A program made the translations under genes and the position numbers. Below the pieces are notes generated by a model. That model did no database searches, was not told the origin of the DNA, and saw only the letters and a program-made list of their open reading frames with translations. This document shows positions 42,705 through 51,170 of a DNA stretch of 64,000 nt, piece after piece. Location of the stretch: assembly GCF_000023825.1 (NCBI RefSeq), contig NC_013061.1:1488001-1552000 (forward strand), given 5' to 3'. Within the stretch, counting starts at the first letter, position 1; the number at the start of each line of letters is the position of its first letter. The DNA is from Pedobacter heparinus DSM 2366 (GTDB lineage Bacteria > Bacteroidota > Bacteroidia > Sphingobacteriales > Sphingobacteriaceae).

Positions 42705-45700
42705 ATGAATATTAAAATATACCTGTTGCTGTTTATTTGTTTTGCTTGCCCCACTGTTAGGGCGCAGCAGCAAAATATTGCCTTACATAAAGAAGTTACC
42801 GTATCTTCTGAAGCTGAGGGGCATCCTGCCGGGAATATCGTAGATGGTAAGATATCCCGGTCATCGGTTTGGCGGGCAGCTGTTGCCAAAGCACCGCATA
42901 TTGTTGAAATCAATTTCAATACCTACTATAATGTGAATGAGCTGCGGATACATAGTGGTATTATGGACCAGGAAAAGAAGCCGGATGAAATGAGCCAGGC
43001 CGCTGGTTTCTGGTCGGTAAAGAACTTTAAGCTGCAATACTGGGATGATGCCAACTGGACAGATTTCCCGAAGGCTGAGGTACATGAAAACAGATTGACC
43101 ACTGTTGTGATGAAGTTTCAGCCAGCAGTAACTACTTTTAAGATCCGTTTGGTATGTGACGATGGAGAGCCCATCAGTATTATGGAAATAGAGGCCTTTG
43201 GCTCGGTTGCAGCCAACATGCCGGCACCACCAACCGGCAATGCCAATGTGCTGCAGCAAAAGAAATTAACAGGCCCCCAAAGCGCCAACATTAAAGTTAC
43301 ACCGAAAGTTGTGGGCAAAACCATGAAGTTTGTAGGCTATAACCAGGGCTATTATTTGCCAGGTACAAATGTCTCGGGCTGGATGGAATATGCCAATGTA
43401 AACAGTGTTCGCCTTTGGGCAGCTTTGAATGCTTTTGTACCAGAAAGAACCGTGCAGGTTGATCCGGGTATAACCTCGGTTGAAGTGTTTGACAAAAGAA
43501 AAAATGAACTGCGTACCAGCCCTGAGCACAATAAATACCTGAAATGGGATGAGCTGACACCACTATATGACCTTCCGGACTCATCCTCTACCAATGCCAT
43601 GGTATACAATTATGCTTTAAAAGAATTGAAACGTTTGGGCATTGCCGTGGTTTTGCAGGTGGGGAGTACCGATTTTAAAGATACCTGGGAAAATAAATGG
43701 AAGCAATGGCAGCGGTATTATGCCCTGGCTTACCATTCGGCAAAAACCGGGGATGTAAGCATGTTTGCGATGCAGAATGAACCAAATCACAGAAACGCCG
43801 GTCCTATGAAGCTGGACGACTGGATCATGGGGATGCAGATCACTTCCGATGCCATACACAGCGCCGTAGCCGACGTGAATAAAAAGTATGGCAAAAAGCT
43901 GGAGGCAAAATTTGTAGGGCCGGTAACTGCCGGTCAGAATACAGACTGGTGGGCGGCCGTAGCTAAAGCCATCCGTACAGATTACCATGGCAAACAGGTG
44001 GATAAGGACCTGATGGAGATTTTTTCTACCCATTCTTATAACTCGCCGGCCATAGGCTATGCGTCCAGGATCAGCAATATCCGTAAAATTATACAGGAAC
44101 ACCATCCAAAGGGAGCTTCACTGCCCATTGTATATACCGAAATCGGCCGCTGGATGAACGCTTACCTGATTGATAAGGAAGAGACCATGGACGATCCCTC
44201 ATTATTTACAGAATGGGCGGGCATTTATTCCAACAACATGAAAAATGCAGGTTATGGGATGTGGGCATTTAAGTTTGCCAATACAGCAAGCGGCCCTTAT
44301 GCAAGGGGTATCAAATCGGGACACCATTACATCTGGCAGGGCAGGCGTATTGTGGAAGATGCCTATCAAAACCTGGCGCTGCGGAAGTCGGTTAAAACCA
44401 GCAACTCAGCAAGCAACTCAGCAGTAGTTACCGATGGTGACAAATCCGATGCCTCGGCCTGGGTATCAGCTACCGAGGGTGAAAAATGGATAGAGATAGA
44501 TCTTGGAACTGTACATACCCTAGGCAGTTCGGTAGTCTACACCGGTTCTGCAGGAGGGATATATACTGCGCCAGACCGCATAAAAAACTTTAAACTACAA
44601 TATTTTAGTCAGGGACAATGGCTGGACATTCCCGGTACAGCAGAAAAAGAAAGCAGGTATGCTCAGATTTTCAGTATTTTTAAACAGCCGGTAAATACCA
44701 GCAAAATCCGTTTTATAAGCAAGGATAAAGGCAACCTGAAAGTAAGGGAAATCAAAGTATTTGCCAAAGGTGATGGTCCTTCCGATAAAGCTGATTTTAA
44801 TGTTTCAGGTATTCAGCGTACCGGAGAGGTGGTACGCCTGTTTGCAAAAGGCTTTAAAGATGAGCGTAACCTGCTGCAAACCAAAGTTTCTGTAAACGAT
44901 ACTGACCTGGATACCTATACGTCTTATGATGCGCAAACCGGCAATTATTATATATGGCTGGTTCAGCGCGGTACCTTTAGTTATAAGCTGTCTGTAGACC
45001 TTTCTGCATTAAACCTTGCCGCAGGTACTCCGGTTACTGCAGAGACCGTAAACGCTTTAAATTATGGTGAAGTAACCCATAACATCAGTCTGCCAGCCAG
45101 CCAGACATTTAATTTTGAACTGGCACCGCAAAGTGTGGTACTACTGACTATCCCATCGGCTAAATTGGTTAAGACTACCGTATATCCGGTTGCGGATGCC
45201 AGTGTAGCGGGTGGTAAAAATGCATTGCTCAGTAATGGTACAGCAAAGCAGCTTGCGGTGCAGCTTGACGCTGCTGTGCCGGAAAATAACCAGGTCGCTT
45301 ACCTGTACTTTAACCTCTCCAAAAATAACCTGGCCACTGCAAAAAAAATCATTGTGGGACTAAGTGGGGCAACTGATCAGAATAAAAGACCATATCGTTT
45401 GCATGTTTACGGAATTCCGGGGCCAAAATGGGAGCAGCAACAATTAAACTGGTCAAATGCGCCATTGCTGGACCAGAAAGAAGCCCTTATTAAGGGTGTG
45501 GGGGAAAAAGCCTTTGTTGCTGGCGAGCTGGCTTTTAACGGAAAGGAGCAATACCATCAGCTGGACATTACCGGCATGGTCAAAAAACATGTTAAAGAGG
45601 GCCTTACACTCGTACTGATACGGGAAACCAGGCAACTAGGTGATGATGAGGATAAGGGCAGGAAAGTAAGAATCAATTCGATGGAGTCGGTAAACAAGCC

Positions 45701-45734
45701 CAAACTGGAAATCTGGCATGAAACCTCAAAATAA
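42705..45734 (+). CDS. Multidomain clan GH-A hydrolase candidate (F5/8C - barrel - F5/8C - DNRLRE)
   Basis: A 1009-residue exported protein. After the signal peptide comes an F5/8 type C (CBM32-like) domain (~25-167, 'NIALHKEVTVSSEAEGHPA'). A (beta/alpha)8-like catalytic region (~200-550) follows with 'FAMQNEPNH' (Glu359, likely acid/base) and 'IVYTEIGRW' (Glu479, likely nucleophile), spaced as in clan GH-A. Then come a second F5/8C domain (~556-690, 'WIEIDLGTVHTLGSSVVYTG'), a beta domain and a C-terminal DNRLRE domain (~835-1005). The barrel resembles GH5/GH39/GH79-type folds, but I cannot assign it to a named family. It is in operon 17 bp after GH2. Confidence 0.78.
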   Translation: MNIKIYLLLFICFACPTVRAQQQNIALHKEVTVSSEAEGHPAGNIVDGKISRSSVWRAAVAKAPHIVEINFNTYYNVNELRIHSGIMDQEKKPDEMSQAAGFWSVKNFKLQYWDDANWTDFPKAEVHENRLTTVVMKFQPAVTTFKIRLVCDDGEPISIMEIEAFGSVAANMPAPPTGNANVLQQKKLTGPQSANIKVTPKVVGKTMKFVGYNQGYYLPGTNVSGWMEYANVNSVRLWAALNAFVPERTVQVDPGITSVEVFDKRKNELRTSPEHNKYLKWDELTPLYDLPDSSSTNAMVYNYALKELKRLGIAVVLQVGSTDFKDTWENKWKQWQRYYALAYHSAKTGDVSMFAMQNEPNHRNAGPMKLDDWIMGMQITSDAIHSAVADVNKKYGKKLEAKFVGPVTAGQNTDWWAAVAKAIRTDYHGKQVDKDLMEIFSTHSYNSPAIGYASRISNIRKIIQEHHPKGASLPIVYTEIGRWMNAYLIDKEETMDDPSLFTEWAGIYSNNMKNAGYGMWAFKFANTASGPYARGIKSGHHYIWQGRRIVEDAYQNLALRKSVKTSNSASNSAVVTDGDKSDASAWVSATEGEKWIEIDLGTVHTLGSSVVYTGSAGGIYTAPDRIKNFKLQYFSQGQWLDIPGTAEKESRYAQIFSIFKQPVNTSKIRFISKDKGNLKVREIKVFAKGDGPSDKADFNVSGIQRTGEVVRLFAKGFKDERNLLQTKVSVNDTDLDTYTSYDAQTGNYYIWLVQRGTFSYKLSVDLSALNLAAGTPVTAETVNALNYGEVTHNISLPASQTFNFELAPQSVVLLTIPSAKLVKTTVYPVADASVAGGKNALLSNGTAKQLAVQLDAAVPENNQVAYLYFNLSKNNLATAKKIIVGLSGATDQNKRPYRLHVYGIPGPKWEQQQLNWSNAPLLDQKEALIKGVGEKAFVAGELAFNGKEQYHQLDITGMVKKHVKEGLTLVLIRETRQLGDDEDKGRKVRINSMESVNKPKLEIWHETSK

Positions 45735-45766
45735 CTTAAAGCATATACCAACAACCGAATATAACC

Positions 45767-48706
45767 ATGATGAAAAGAGCCCTTTTACTTAGTTTTTTAT
45801 TTCTTATCCAGATCAGTTTTTCAACTGCGCAGTCTGCCTATCAGCTTACACCTTTTACCGGGGTAGATTATGTAAGGGTAGTGGTAAGCAGTGCATTTAA
45901 AACTGCTCCGGACAATACTTTTAAACTGCTCATCAGCTCGCCTAAAGATGGTAAGGTACTTTGGCAGGGGCCTGTTAAGGCTACAACAGCTGTAAATGAA
46001 GGCAATAACCACCTGGCCTTTACTGTAAGCAATTTAAAGCCGGTTTTATGGACACCCCATAACCCTTTTTTATATAATGTTACTTTGCAGCAATACAGTG
46101 GCAAAACCTTAAAAGCTGAGTTGAAAGAACGTGCAGGTTTCAGAAGTTTTGAGCGTCGCAAAGGCAACCTGTATCTGAACGGCAAGCCCATCTTTTTGAG
46201 GGGTATAGCCATTAATCCACCGGGCAGGGGAATTCCTGATGAACTGGAAACCAGCAGGGCTTTTGCGCTCGATTACGTGAAGTATATGAAAAGCATCAAT
46301 GTCAACATCATCCGTATCCCGGATGAAGAAGCCTGGTTTGATGTCTGCGATGAATTGGGTATGATGGTGTTTGGCGGAAACTACAGCGGTAAGGTCGCAG
46401 CCGGCGAAAAGGTGAAAGACCAGGAAAAAGTGGGCGATGAAACCGACGGTGGTTTTCCTAAAGACCATGACAAAGGTGTAGCCTGGTACGAAAATGAAAA
46501 ATTGGGTGCCATTGCGCACCATCCGAGTTTAATGGTGTATGCCATGACCAATGAAACACCTTTTAAGGGCAGCAGGGCTGATGCCTGGGAGAAATTTTTG
46601 GATTATGCTTTTGGCAAACTTAAAAAATGGGATGAAACCCGTGTATACATTGCCAATGCCGGCTATGGCTATGGTAAAACAGGTGATATCCTGGACATTC
46701 ACCGGTACTGGGGCTGGTATTACAGTTCACCCTTTACCTTTTTGCACATCCGCGACCATGCCAAAATTGTCCCTTATCCTAAAAAGGAAGATATGCCCAT
46801 TACGTTTACAGAATGCGTGGGCAATTATACAGGGCCCGATGGACGGTACAACCTGACCCCTCAGCATAAAAACCCAAGTTCGCAGCTGGCCTGGACAGGG
46901 CATGAGCGACAGGATCTGCAGGCGCAGCTAGCCGATGAACACCAGAGCTTTACTTTAAGGCAGGCAACAGAGTCTTTCCGACAGCTCCGGTCTGTAAATC
47001 CAGACCTGAGCGGGGTATTCCCTTTCACTATCCTTTTTTACAACTGGAATACCATTGAAAAGTTTGCCGATATGAAACCCAAGCCGGTTACCGATCAGGT
47101 AAAGATCAGCTATCAGCCGGTATTGCTGAGCTGGGAATGCTGGACACCTAATGTGTATGCCGGTGCAGAAATTAACCCTGTTGCACACATCAGCAATGAC
47201 GACAATGATTTTAAAGACCTTAAAAATGCAAAGCTGGTTTACCAGATCAGGGACAAAGCCTATTCCATTGTATTTTCTGATAGTGTGAACATCGGGGATA
47301 TCCCTTATTACAGTACGGCTAAAAAGAAACTCAGCATCCGGCTTCCTAAAGACCTTAATTCTGGAAAATATGAATTGACCGGTAAAATTATCTCTGCAGG
47401 CAAACAGGTATCCTACAATTATTATAAGCTTTTTATAGCCGACGATAATTTTACAAAAGCTGTGGTACCAATTGAGAGCGTTGAGAGCAGTGTATTGCTG
47501 TATGATAAAGAAGGAAAGACCAGGAAATCTTTAGCCGCTTTGGGACTGAAATTTAACAGCATCGGTTCCTTTGGCAAACTGCCTGAAAAGGGGGTGCTGA
47601 TCATCGGCGAAAATGCCGCCGATCAGGAACTGGCAGGTAATGCAACAGCCATCCGGAATTTTATAAATGGCGGGGGCAGGGTAGTTGCTTTGCGGCAGGA
47701 CAGCCTGCGGATGATCAACTTAAACCAGCTGGCCATCCATAAACTGGTAAACAGGAATGTAGATATTGATGATCCGGTATATCCTGTTTCCTCAAAATCG
47801 CCCCGCAATGGGTATTACGTTAATGCAGAAAGACCGAACCATCCTTTATTTGCAGGCATTACCCGTGAAAACATGCGCATCTGGTCTGATTACACCAATT
47901 GGGACGAAACAAAGGCCGGGCTGCCTGCCATCAAGCCCGTTACGGATGGTTTTGTTTTGGAGAACAAAGAGGATGTGGCGAATACGGCTATCCTGGCCAA
48001 TTACAGTTCTGGTTTACAGGGTATTGCCATTGCCGAACAGTTTATGGGCAATGGAAGCCTGCTGCTTTGTGGCCTGGACATTTCAAACCGGACCTCAGTA
48101 GATCCGGTAGCGGCAAGGATAATGCTCAATATGGTCAGTTATGCTGCTTCGGCTACTGGTCATGAACAACATCAGCTGATCAGTAGTCCGATTGTATGGG
48201 GAGAGTATGAAACGGAAAAAGGGATCGTGGTGGATGCTTACAGTGGGTTTCTGGTAAATGCAACCCCGCGTGTACCACCAAATTACCTGGGTAAAGGTAT
48301 TGTGGTGACCAAAGAAGGGTACCAGCTGGCAGGCGGCAACCGTTCGGGCTTCAATACCCGTCCGGGTATACAATATGTGGCCAACGGCCGCCGTCCTTTC
48401 GGGCCGTATGTACAAAGCTTTGGCGGACAGCCCCTGCCAGATAAAGACAGTACCGAAGGGGTTGGGAGTTTCTGGTGCCGCATTCCGCAAGGGCAGAACC
48501 TGGCTACATCTGTAGCATGGAACCCGGCCAAAGAACCAGTACAGCTTAAAATAAAAGTGAACGACCTGGCAGAAGTGAATAAAACCATTCCAGCAGGTGC
48601 TAAAATAGCCATTGAAACACCTGTAAATGCTGAGGTGGTAAAGATGACCTATTCGGGTGACCGCCGTGTGGTTATCCTTGAAACTGCATTTAGTAAAAAG
48701 AATTAA
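45767..48706 (+). CDS. GH2-like barrel enzyme fused to a glutamine-amidotransferase-like domain
   Basis: A 979-residue exported protein (signal ends near 'STAQSAY'). The N-terminus holds only an Ig-like domain (~25-125); the GH2 sugar-binding jelly roll is absent. The barrel (~130-460) has 'GNLYLNGKPIFLRGIAINPP', 'LMVYAMTNETP' (Glu263, probable acid/base) and 'ITFTECVGNY' (Glu349, probable nucleophile). Later a class-I GATase-like domain (~600-800, 'VLIIGENAADQELAGNATAI', 'FINGGGRVVALRQDS'), of the kind seen in GH42 trimerisation domains, is followed by a beta-sandwich. The substrate is unknown; a beta-linked uronic or galactosyl residue is a guess from context. It has the same 18-nt leader as the GH88 gene. 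Confidence 0.75.
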   Translation: MMKRALLLSFLFLIQISFSTAQSAYQLTPFTGVDYVRVVVSSAFKTAPDNTFKLLISSPKDGKVLWQGPVKATTAVNEGNNHLAFTVSNLKPVLWTPHNPFLYNVTLQQYSGKTLKAELKERAGFRSFERRKGNLYLNGKPIFLRGIAINPPGRGIPDELETSRAFALDYVKYMKSINVNIIRIPDEEAWFDVCDELGMMVFGGNYSGKVAAGEKVKDQEKVGDETDGGFPKDHDKGVAWYENEKLGAIAHHPSLMVYAMTNETPFKGSRADAWEKFLDYAFGKLKKWDETRVYIANAGYGYGKTGDILDIHRYWGWYYSSPFTFLHIRDHAKIVPYPKKEDMPITFTECVGNYTGPDGRYNLTPQHKNPSSQLAWTGHERQDLQAQLADEHQSFTLRQATESFRQLRSVNPDLSGVFPFTILFYNWNTIEKFADMKPKPVTDQVKISYQPVLLSWECWTPNVYAGAEINPVAHISNDDNDFKDLKNAKLVYQIRDKAYSIVFSDSVNIGDIPYYSTAKKKLSIRLPKDLNSGKYELTGKIISAGKQVSYNYYKLFIADDNFTKAVVPIESVESSVLLYDKEGKTRKSLAALGLKFNSIGSFGKLPEKGVLIIGENAADQELAGNATAIRNFINGGGRVVALRQDSLRMINLNQLAIHKLVNRNVDIDDPVYPVSSKSPRNGYYVNAERPNHPLFAGITRENMRIWSDYTNWDETKAGLPAIKPVTDGFVLENKEDVANTAILANYSSGLQGIAIAEQFMGNGSLLLCGLDISNRTSVDPVAARIMLNMVSYAASATGHEQHQLISSPIVWGEYETEKGIVVDAYSGFLVNATPRVPPNYLGKGIVVTKEGYQLAGGNRSGFNTRPGIQYVANGRRPFGPYVQSFGGQPLPDKDSTEGVGSFWCRIPQGQNLATSVAWNPAKEPVQLKIKVNDLAEVNKTIPAGAKIAIETPVNAEVVKMTYSGDRRVVILETAFSKKN

Positions 48707-48718
48707 TCCAATATCACA

Positions 48719-49954
48719 ATGTATAAAAAATTATTAATCGTATTAATTTGTGCCAGCCCGCAATGGTTATGGGCACAGAAAAATGCTGCTGTACCTGACG
48801 GACTGGCGCAGCGTGCCTACGAGGTTACGATACTTACGCGTATTGCCGATCCTGTACTGATTGCCTTAAGCAAAAACCAGCTTAAAAGTACCATGCCTGT
48901 AGAAGCCAAAGTGGCTAAAGACCGGGTGTACAGTACTTACCTGGAAGCTTTTGGCCGCCTGCTTGCAGGCATGTCACCCTGGCTTGAGCTTGGGCCCGAT
49001 AATACAGAAGAAGGTAAACTGCGCAAAAAATACATTGACCTGGCAGTTGCCTGCATTAAAAATGCAACAGACCCGAAAGCAGCCGATTTTCTGAATTTCA
49101 AAGAGGGCCGTCAGCCCCTGGTAGATGCTGCATTTTTTGCGCAAGCCCTTATCCGCGCACCTAAACAGTTATGGGCTAATCTGGACTCGCAAACACGTAA
49201 AAACGTATTGGATGCTTTAAGGTCGAGCCGGGTAATCCAACCTTCTTATACCAACTGGCTAATGTTTAGCGCTACTGTAGAAGCTGCCTTGCAGAAATAC
49301 GACAATTCGGGTGATAAAATGCGCCTGGATTATGCCATTAAAGAACACCTGCTCTGGTATAAAGGAGATGGGGTATATGGCGATGGCCCTAATTTTCACT
49401 GGGATTACTACAACAGTTTTGTGATCCAGCCCATGCTGGTGGATGTACTTAAAGTCCTTAAGGAAGCCAAGCAGGATCCCAAAAACTATTATGAGCTGAT
49501 CCTGGGCCGCGCACAGCGCTGGGCAGCCATACAGGAACGCCTGATCTCGCCTGAAGGTACTTATCCGCCGATAGGCAGGTCATTAACCTACCGTTTTGGC
49601 GCCTTTCAGGCACTTGCCCAGATGTCGCTCATGAAAACCTTACCAAAACCGCTAACACCCGGGCAGGTACGCTATGCACTTTATACGGTGATTAAAAAAC
49701 AGATTGAGGCGCCGGGAACATTCGATAAGGATGGCTGGTTAAGAATAGGACTTTACGGGCACCAGCCTAACCTGGGCGAGAACTACATCTCTACAGGCAG
49801 CCTTTATTTATGTTCACAGGGATTGCTTGCCCTGGGTTTGCCACCAGCTGATCCTTACTGGCAGGATGCCAATGCCGACTGGACCGCCCGCAAAGCGTGG
49901 AATGGCGAAATGATAGAAATAGACCATGCCTATACTGATCCAAAAGAAAATTAA
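48719..49954 (+). CDS. DUF2264-family protein (GH154-type, putative uronidase)
   Basis: A 411-residue exported protein with a signal peptide ending near 'WLWAQKNA'. The (alpha/alpha)-barrel signature 'YLEAFGRLLAGMSPWLELGP', 'PLVDAAFFAQALIRAPKQLW', 'TNWLMFSATVEAALQKY' and 'GDGPNFHWDYYNSFVIQPML' is that of DUF2264. As I recall, CAZy now groups this family as GH154 with uronidase activity; this is from memory. The acidic residues in 'YGDGPNFHWDYYN' are plausible catalytic positions. It lies 12 bp after the GH2-like gene and 13 bp before GH88, firmly inside the operon. Confidence 0.82.
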   Translation: MYKKLLIVLICASPQWLWAQKNAAVPDGLAQRAYEVTILTRIADPVLIALSKNQLKSTMPVEAKVAKDRVYSTYLEAFGRLLAGMSPWLELGPDNTEEGKLRKKYIDLAVACIKNATDPKAADFLNFKEGRQPLVDAAFFAQALIRAPKQLWANLDSQTRKNVLDALRSSRVIQPSYTNWLMFSATVEAALQKYDNSGDKMRLDYAIKEHLLWYKGDGVYGDGPNFHWDYYNSFVIQPMLVDVLKVLKEAKQDPKNYYELILGRAQRWAAIQERLISPEGTYPPIGRSLTYRFGAFQALAQMSLMKTLPKPLTPGQVRYALYTVIKKQIEAPGTFDKDGWLRIGLYGHQPNLGENYISTGSLYLCSQGLLALGLPPADPYWQDANADWTARKAWNGEMIEIDHAYTDPKEN

Positions 49955-49967
49955 ACCGAATATAACC

Positions 49968-51170
49968 ATGAAGACCACTAACAGCATTTTAATAACCGCA
50001 CTTATTTTGGGTACAACTGCCGGTACCGGCATTGCCCAGAAATTAAACTATAAACCTAAGGCAGACCTGGTAAAACTAATCGACAGGAACCTGAAAGATG
50101 GTGCAGCCCAGTATAAAGTATTGATGAAAAATGTACCTGCCGATAGTTTACCTGAAACCTTTGAAAATAACAGATCAAAAAGTACTACGCCCAAAAGCTG
50201 GGTAAGTGGTTTTTACCCGGGTACTTTATTTTACCTGTATGAAGGTACAAAGGACAAGGCATTGTATGAGGCCGGTCTGGCCAAACTACCGATTATGGAA
50301 CCTATAAAATACATCGATTCGCATGACATAGGATTTATGATGTATTGCAGTTTTGGCAATGCCAATCACATTAAACCCAGCGCTGCATACAAGGACATCC
50401 TGCTAACCAGTGCCCAAAGCTTAAGTAAACGCTTTAACCCTATAGTAGGCTGCACCATGTCATGGGGATCAAAGCCGGGAGAATTCAGGGTGATCATCGA
50501 CAATATGATGAACCTGGAACTGCTCATGTGGGCCACAAAAGTGAGCGGCGATTCTTCTTATGCAAAAATTGCCATCAGTCACGCCAATACCACCATGAAA
50601 AATCATTTCAGGCCAGATTATAGTTCTTATCACCTTGTAAACTACAATCCGGCAACAGGAGGTATCAATAAAAAGCAAACTGTTCAGGGCTATGCTGATG
50701 AGTCGGCCTGGGCAAGAGGGCAGGGCTGGGGTTTATATGGGTATACCATGATGTATCGTGAAACCAAAGACCCTAAGTATTTGGAACAGGCCAAACACAT
50801 TGCTGAATTTATTTTGAACAATCCAAACTTACCAAAAGATAAAGTGCCTTATTGGGATTTTAGTGCACCTGATATCCCTAATGCTTATCGCGATGCTTCT
50901 GCAGGTGCCATTTATGCTTCAGCCTTAATTGAACTTGCCGGTTATGTGGATGCGGTAGCGGCAAAAAAATACCTTGATGTAGCGGAAACCATTATCCGTA
51001 CCCTATCCAGCGATAGGTTTAAAGCTGCTTACCGAGAAAACGGGGGCTTTATTTTAAAGCACAGTGTGGGGCACCTGCCTAAGCCCGCCATGATAGATGT
51101 GCCGCTCACCTATGCCGATTATTATTTTGTAGAGGCCATGCTGCGCTATAAAGACCTGGGTAAAAAATGA
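49968..51170 (+). CDS. GH88 unsaturated glucuronyl hydrolase
   Basis: A 400-residue exported (alpha/alpha)6-barrel enzyme (signal peptide ending near 'GTGIAQKL'). The landmarks are 'KSWVSGFYPGTLFYLYEGT', 'SHDIGFMMY' (Asp120) and 'VIIDNMMNLELLMWA' (Asp178), the two catalytic aspartates of GH88, then 'GYADESAWARGQGWGLYGY'. It hydrates the 4,5 double bond of unsaturated glucuronic acid at the end of lyase products, releasing it. ATG 49968 is chosen; an in-frame ATG at 49926 lies inside the DUF2264 gene and would disrupt the signal peptide. The stop overlaps the next start (ATGA). Confidence 0.94.
   Translation: MKTTNSILITALILGTTAGTGIAQKLNYKPKADLVKLIDRNLKDGAAQYKVLMKNVPADSLPETFENNRSKSTTPKSWVSGFYPGTLFYLYEGTKDKALYEAGLAKLPIMEPIKYIDSHDIGFMMYCSFGNANHIKPSAAYKDILLTSAQSLSKRFNPIVGCTMSWGSKPGEFRVIIDNMMNLELLMWATKVSGDSSYAKIAISHANTTMKNHFRPDYSSYHLVNYNPATGGINKKQTVQGYADESAWARGQGWGLYGYTMMYRETKDPKYLEQAKHIAEFILNNPNLPKDKVPYWDFSAPDIPNAYRDASAGAIYASALIELAGYVDAVAAKKYLDVAETIIRTLSSDRFKAAYRENGGFILKHSVGHLPKPAMIDVPLTYADYYFVEAMLRYKDLGKK

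Noticed and set aside
43617-44105. Minus-strand open frame of 162 codons inside the multidomain GH-A candidate
   Set aside because: Composition rich in Ile, His, Phe and Tyr typical of antisense frames; the opposite strand carries clear catalytic motifs.
48283-48612. Minus-strand open frame of 109 codons inside the GH2-like gene
   Set aside because: Antisense to a well-supported coding region, without signal, motif or promoter; a shadow frame produced by codon bias.
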